Positions 61,542 to 64,000 of a stretch of DNA of 64,000 bases are shown here, piece after piece. Each line of letters begins with the position of its first letter. Position 1 is the first letter of the stretch. Source of the stretch: an uncultured Paraburkholderia sp. (GTDB lineage: Bacteria; Pseudomonadota; Gammaproteobacteria; Burkholderiales; Burkholderiaceae). The notes below the pieces were generated by a model. It was not told the DNA's origin. It searched no databases and saw nothing but the letters and a program-made list of their open reading frames with translations. Location of the stretch: assembly GCA_940747215.1 (NCBI GenBank), contig CALNWS010000004.1, positions 1 through 64,000 on the forward strand, given 5' to 3'. Position numbers and translations under genes: made by a program.

Positions 61542-61740
61542 GATGCAAAAATGGACCTGAAGACGTGAGCGTACACAGCGCGCGATTCTTCCCGGCTACG
61601 GAGTTTCGGGTGCTCATGTAACGCTTGCGAAAGCTTCAACGGCACGTCAGCGATCCATAAAATACGGTGCCGAAAAACCGTTTGCACCGACGCCGCGAGT
61701 TATTCGATACTGTGCTCTCTACTTTACCGCGTCGATTCAC

Positions 61741-62376
61741 ATGAAGCCAAGTCCGCTGCTGCGTCCCGCATTCATTCTCGAACTGGTCGTCAGTCAATTT
61801 CCTGCTGCCGTGGCTTGCGTATCGCTATGCGTTGCCGCATTTCGGCGAGACCGGCGCGCCGATCGTCTGGAGCCTGATCGAACTCGTGCGCTTCCGTCGC
61901 GTCGACGCGCTCAGCATCATGGGTCGTCTCGGGCATCGTGCTCTATTGCGGCGATGGCGCTGGGCGGCAGCCCGCGCATGCTCTTGCTGCGCGAGTCGCT
62001 GGTCTCCGGTCTCATCGGCATCGCGTTCCCTTCTACCTCGTACGCGCGACCGTCGCGCGCGAAATGGAAGGTGAGCGTTTCGAAGCGTTGTGGCGCGAGC
62101 GTCCGGCGCTCGTCACGTCCATGCGGCTGATGACGCTCGTCTGGGGCATCGGCCTCACCGTCGAAACTGCGGCTGCGTTCATGGATGGCGCTGACGTGGT
62201 CCATCGAGCGCTTCCTCGTGGTGTCGCCGTTCATCGGTTACGGTATTTATGGCGGGCTGACGATCTGGACGCTGTGGTATCGGAAAACGATTCGAAGCTG
62301 GGCCGAGGCTGCAGCGACTGCGGCAGATGCGGCAGGCGCGCGGGCAGGTGATACGGCAGGTGGCACGGCGAGATGA
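61741..62376 (+). pseudogene. VC0807-family integral membrane protein pseudogene
   Basis: The start MKPSPLLRPAFILELVVSQF is followed, in successive frames, by YALPHFGETGAPIVWSLIEL, IAAMALGGSPRMLLLRESLV and SGLIGIAF. Next come FYLVRATVAREMEGERFEAL and RLMTLVWGIGLTVETAA, then WSIERFLVVSPFIGYGIYGG. These are pieces of a roughly 230-residue protein with six membrane helices, of a family with no known function. At least four frame changes and small deletions (near 61890 and 62030) are needed. The end lies at 62376. Confidence 0.75.
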
Positions 62377-62524
62377 GGGCGTGGTGGATCGGCGCTCAGT
62401 TTGTGCAAAGCTGTTAGCAGTTGTACGCGTCGCGCTGCTTGCCGCTGCTTACTGCTTACCTAGCTCCTGCCTGCCCCCGCTTTTTATCCACTCCGCCTGC
62501 TCTGCGCACTCTAACTGTCGCGGT

Positions 62525-62640
62525 CCGAACCCCTCGCCGCCCACGGTTCCGCAAGCCTCGCCGCCACGCCTGCATCGCGCTGCGGATCCAATGCACGAGC
62601 ACGGCGCAGGCCGATAATTTCCACGCGCTATCCACGCACC
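62525..62640 (-). pseudogene. Decayed second copy of the recD 3' end
   Basis: On the minus strand this stretch translates as RVEIIGLRRARALDPQRDAG followed by VAARLAE. It aligns with the end of recD just upstream (RVEIVGSRAVLSQL..., PTQRDSGLAARIAG). At DNA level, words such as CTCGCCGCCA, TCGCGCTGCG and GAGCACxGC occur in the same order in both copies, about 130 bp apart. It has no start and degenerate spacing, so it is a remnant of a tandem duplication of the recD 3' region or of a second recD-like gene. Confidence 0.6.
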
Positions 62641-64000
62641 CTAACTCTCGCTCCTCGAGCCCCCTCTCCTCCCAAGCCCCGCAATTCTCGCCGCCAACCC
62701 TGAATCGCGCTGCGTCGGCGTGACGATCAACTGCGAGAGCACCGCCCGCGAGCCGACGATTTCCACCCGTTCGCGCGCCCGCGTAATCGCCGTATAGACG
62801 AGTTCGCGCGACAACACGCGGCTGAACACCGACGGCAGCATCAGCACCGCATGCTCGAACTCCGAGCCTTGCGACTTATGCACGGTCAGTGCAAACGCCG
62901 TGTCGTGCGGCGGCAGCGCTGCAGGCGACACCGCGCGCAAACTGCCGTCGCCGGTGCGGAAATACACGCGCAGCGCGCCGCCCGCGCTAGGCAACGCAAT
63001 GCCGATATCGCCATTGAAAAGCCCGAGCGCATGGTCGTTGCGCATGACCATGACCGGGCGGCCGGCAAACCACTGCGCACCCACGGCAAGCGTGACGCCG
63101 GCGGCATGTCTCACCTGCGCAGACATCGCCGCGTTCACCTGATCGACGCCGCGCGGTCCGGACCGTGTCGCGCACAGAATGCGGAAACGGTTGAGCGCCT
63201 CGAAGAGCGGCTCGGGGTCCGGCGTCGGCTGAGCAAGCGCCTCGGTGAGTGCTTGCGCGTACGGCCCGAAGCCTTCGGCAAGACGCGTGACGGTGCGCTC
63301 GGACAGCAACGCTTGCGTGTCCTGATACAACGCCGCGGCGCACGGTTCGGCCGGATCGATGCGCAACACGTCCAGCGCCGAACTCGCCGAGCCGTCGCGA
63401 ATTGCAACCGACAAACGGCCGATCGGCGATTCGAATCCGAAGCGATAATTGCGATCCAGCCAGACGACAGAATCCGCGAGCGGATTCACGCCCTGCGCTT
63501 CGTCGAACGCCGACGACTCCGCGAGAGGCAGCTCGCGTTCCTCGACACTGAAATACGCGTCGTCGAAAAACCCGGCGAACGGGAACATTTCGCCGGACTC
63601 CGGCGCATTGCTTTGTGCGAACAGATCGTCGGACGCGGGCGCGGCATCGTCAGGCATCGCCGCTTCAGAGACACGCGCAGCGCCCTTGCGCCGGTTCGCC
63701 GACGGCAACGCCTTCGCAAGCCGCGCTTCGTCCATGCCGAGCGCCTGTGCGATGCGTTGCAGCCCATGCTCCGTAAACGTGGGACGCGCGCTCAGTTCGG
63801 CGAACACCGCGCCCGCTTCCACGGCAGCAAGCTGATCCTTGTCGCCGAGCATGACGAGACGCGTGCCGGGCCCGATCGCGTCGAGAAGATGCGCAGCTAT
63901 CGCCACGTCGATCATCGATGCTTCGTCGATCACCACCACGTCGTAAGGCAGCGGATTGTCGCGATGATGACGGAAGCGCCTGCCCGGCCCGGACCCCAGC
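62641..64000 (-). CDS. recD: Exodeoxyribonuclease V alpha chain RecD (3' part, runs off the window)
   Basis: The frame is open from the right edge to the stop at 62641, over 450 codons, and the 5' part lies outside. It carries the helicase Walker B region (YDVVVIDEASMIDVAIAAHL), a sensor-like GTRLVMLGDKDQLAAVEAGA, DQVNAAMSAQVRHAAG and the C-terminal motif FALTVHKSQGSEFEHAVLML with LVYTAITRARERVEIVGSRA. RecD is the 5'-3' helicase subunit of RecBCD, which processes double-strand breaks. A Ser/Glu-rich insertion (about residues 80-150 of the visible part) is typical of Burkholderia RecD. No lesion is seen in the visible part. Walker A lies beyond the window. Confidence 0.92.
   Translation of the reverse strand, partial: LGSGPGRRFRHHRDNPLPYDVVVIDEASMIDVAIAAHLLDAIGPGTRLVMLGDKDQLAAVEAGAVFAELSARPTFTEHGLQRIAQALGMDEARLAKALPSANRRKGAARVSEAAMPDDAAPASDDLFAQSNAPESGEMFPFAGFFDDAYFSVEERELPLAESSAFDEAQGVNPLADSVVWLDRNYRFGFESPIGRLSVAIRDGSASSALDVLRIDPAEPCAAALYQDTQALLSERTVTRLAEGFGPYAQALTEALAQPTPDPEPLFEALNRFRILCATRSGPRGVDQVNAAMSAQVRHAAGVTLAVGAQWFAGRPVMVMRNDHALGLFNGDIGIALPSAGGALRVYFRTGDGSLRAVSPAALPPHDTAFALTVHKSQGSEFEHAVLMLPSVFSRVLSRELVYTAITRARERVEIVGSRAVLSQLIVTPTQRDSGLAARIAGLGRRGGSRSES

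Overview
The window looks like the chromosome of a high-G+C betaproteobacterium of the Burkholderia / Paraburkholderia / Caballeronia group. The evidence is gene order (rimP-nusA-infB-rbfA-truB, an emr efflux cluster, typA, sucA-odhB-lpdA, zapE), an Hfq2-type protein with a long low-complexity tail, and many proteins that read like Burkholderiaceae homologues. About half of the recognisable loci are broken by frameshifts, nonsense codons, internal deletions or deletion fusions. Core information-processing and central-metabolism genes are almost all intact. That contrast is what a genome under relaxed selection looks like, for example an obligate, vertically inherited symbiont such as the Rubiaceae leaf-nodule 'Candidatus Burkholderia/Caballeronia' lineages. 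That lifestyle assignment is inference.

Layout. 0-2.5 kb: IS66 transposase remnant, eroded higBA-type toxin-antitoxin pair, broken glycosyltransferase. 2.8-7.4 kb: intact rpiA, rlmB, rnr and tRNA-Leu(CAG) with a textbook promoter. 7.6-18.3 kb: almost entirely pseudogenes (ClC channel, TetR regulator, fadE, fabG-like reductase, MaoC hydratase, VAO-family flavin oxidase, a small lipoprotein, an ECF sigma/anti-sigma pair). 18.7 kb: intact hfq2. 20-27.9 kb: eroded DUF2968 protein, a tad pilus locus collapsed by deletion (sigma-54 activator fused to cpaF, then cpaE, then a cpaC piece), collagen-like lipoprotein, TpsB transporter fused to DUF2147, and a broken transposase-like ORF.

28.1-53.1 kb is the conserved backbone. 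It holds zapE, the 2-oxoglutarate dehydrogenase operon sucA-odhB-lpdA, typA, an efflux cluster (broken marR, intact nodT-type channel and emrA, broken emrB), the truB-rbfA-infB-nusA-rimP operon read leftward, then rluB and scpB. 53.3-64 kb is mixed. Broken loci are an aminotransferase, a LysR regulator, a YdcF protein, an EAL protein, arfB and a VC0807-family membrane protein. Intact ones are an orphan transposase-like ORF, an antibiotic-biosynthesis-monooxygenase-fold protein and several small unknowns. The 3' part of recD runs off the right edge.

No convincing new defence, biosynthetic or mobile system was found. The most informative signals are the erosion itself: in-frame deletion fusions, many perfect short tandem duplications, a partly dead efflux operon that keeps a perfect operator-like inverted repeat, a substitution beside the catalytic Asp of TruB, and a decayed second copy of the recD 3' end. 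Positions of pseudogene ends are approximate where reading frames had to be stitched together by eye.
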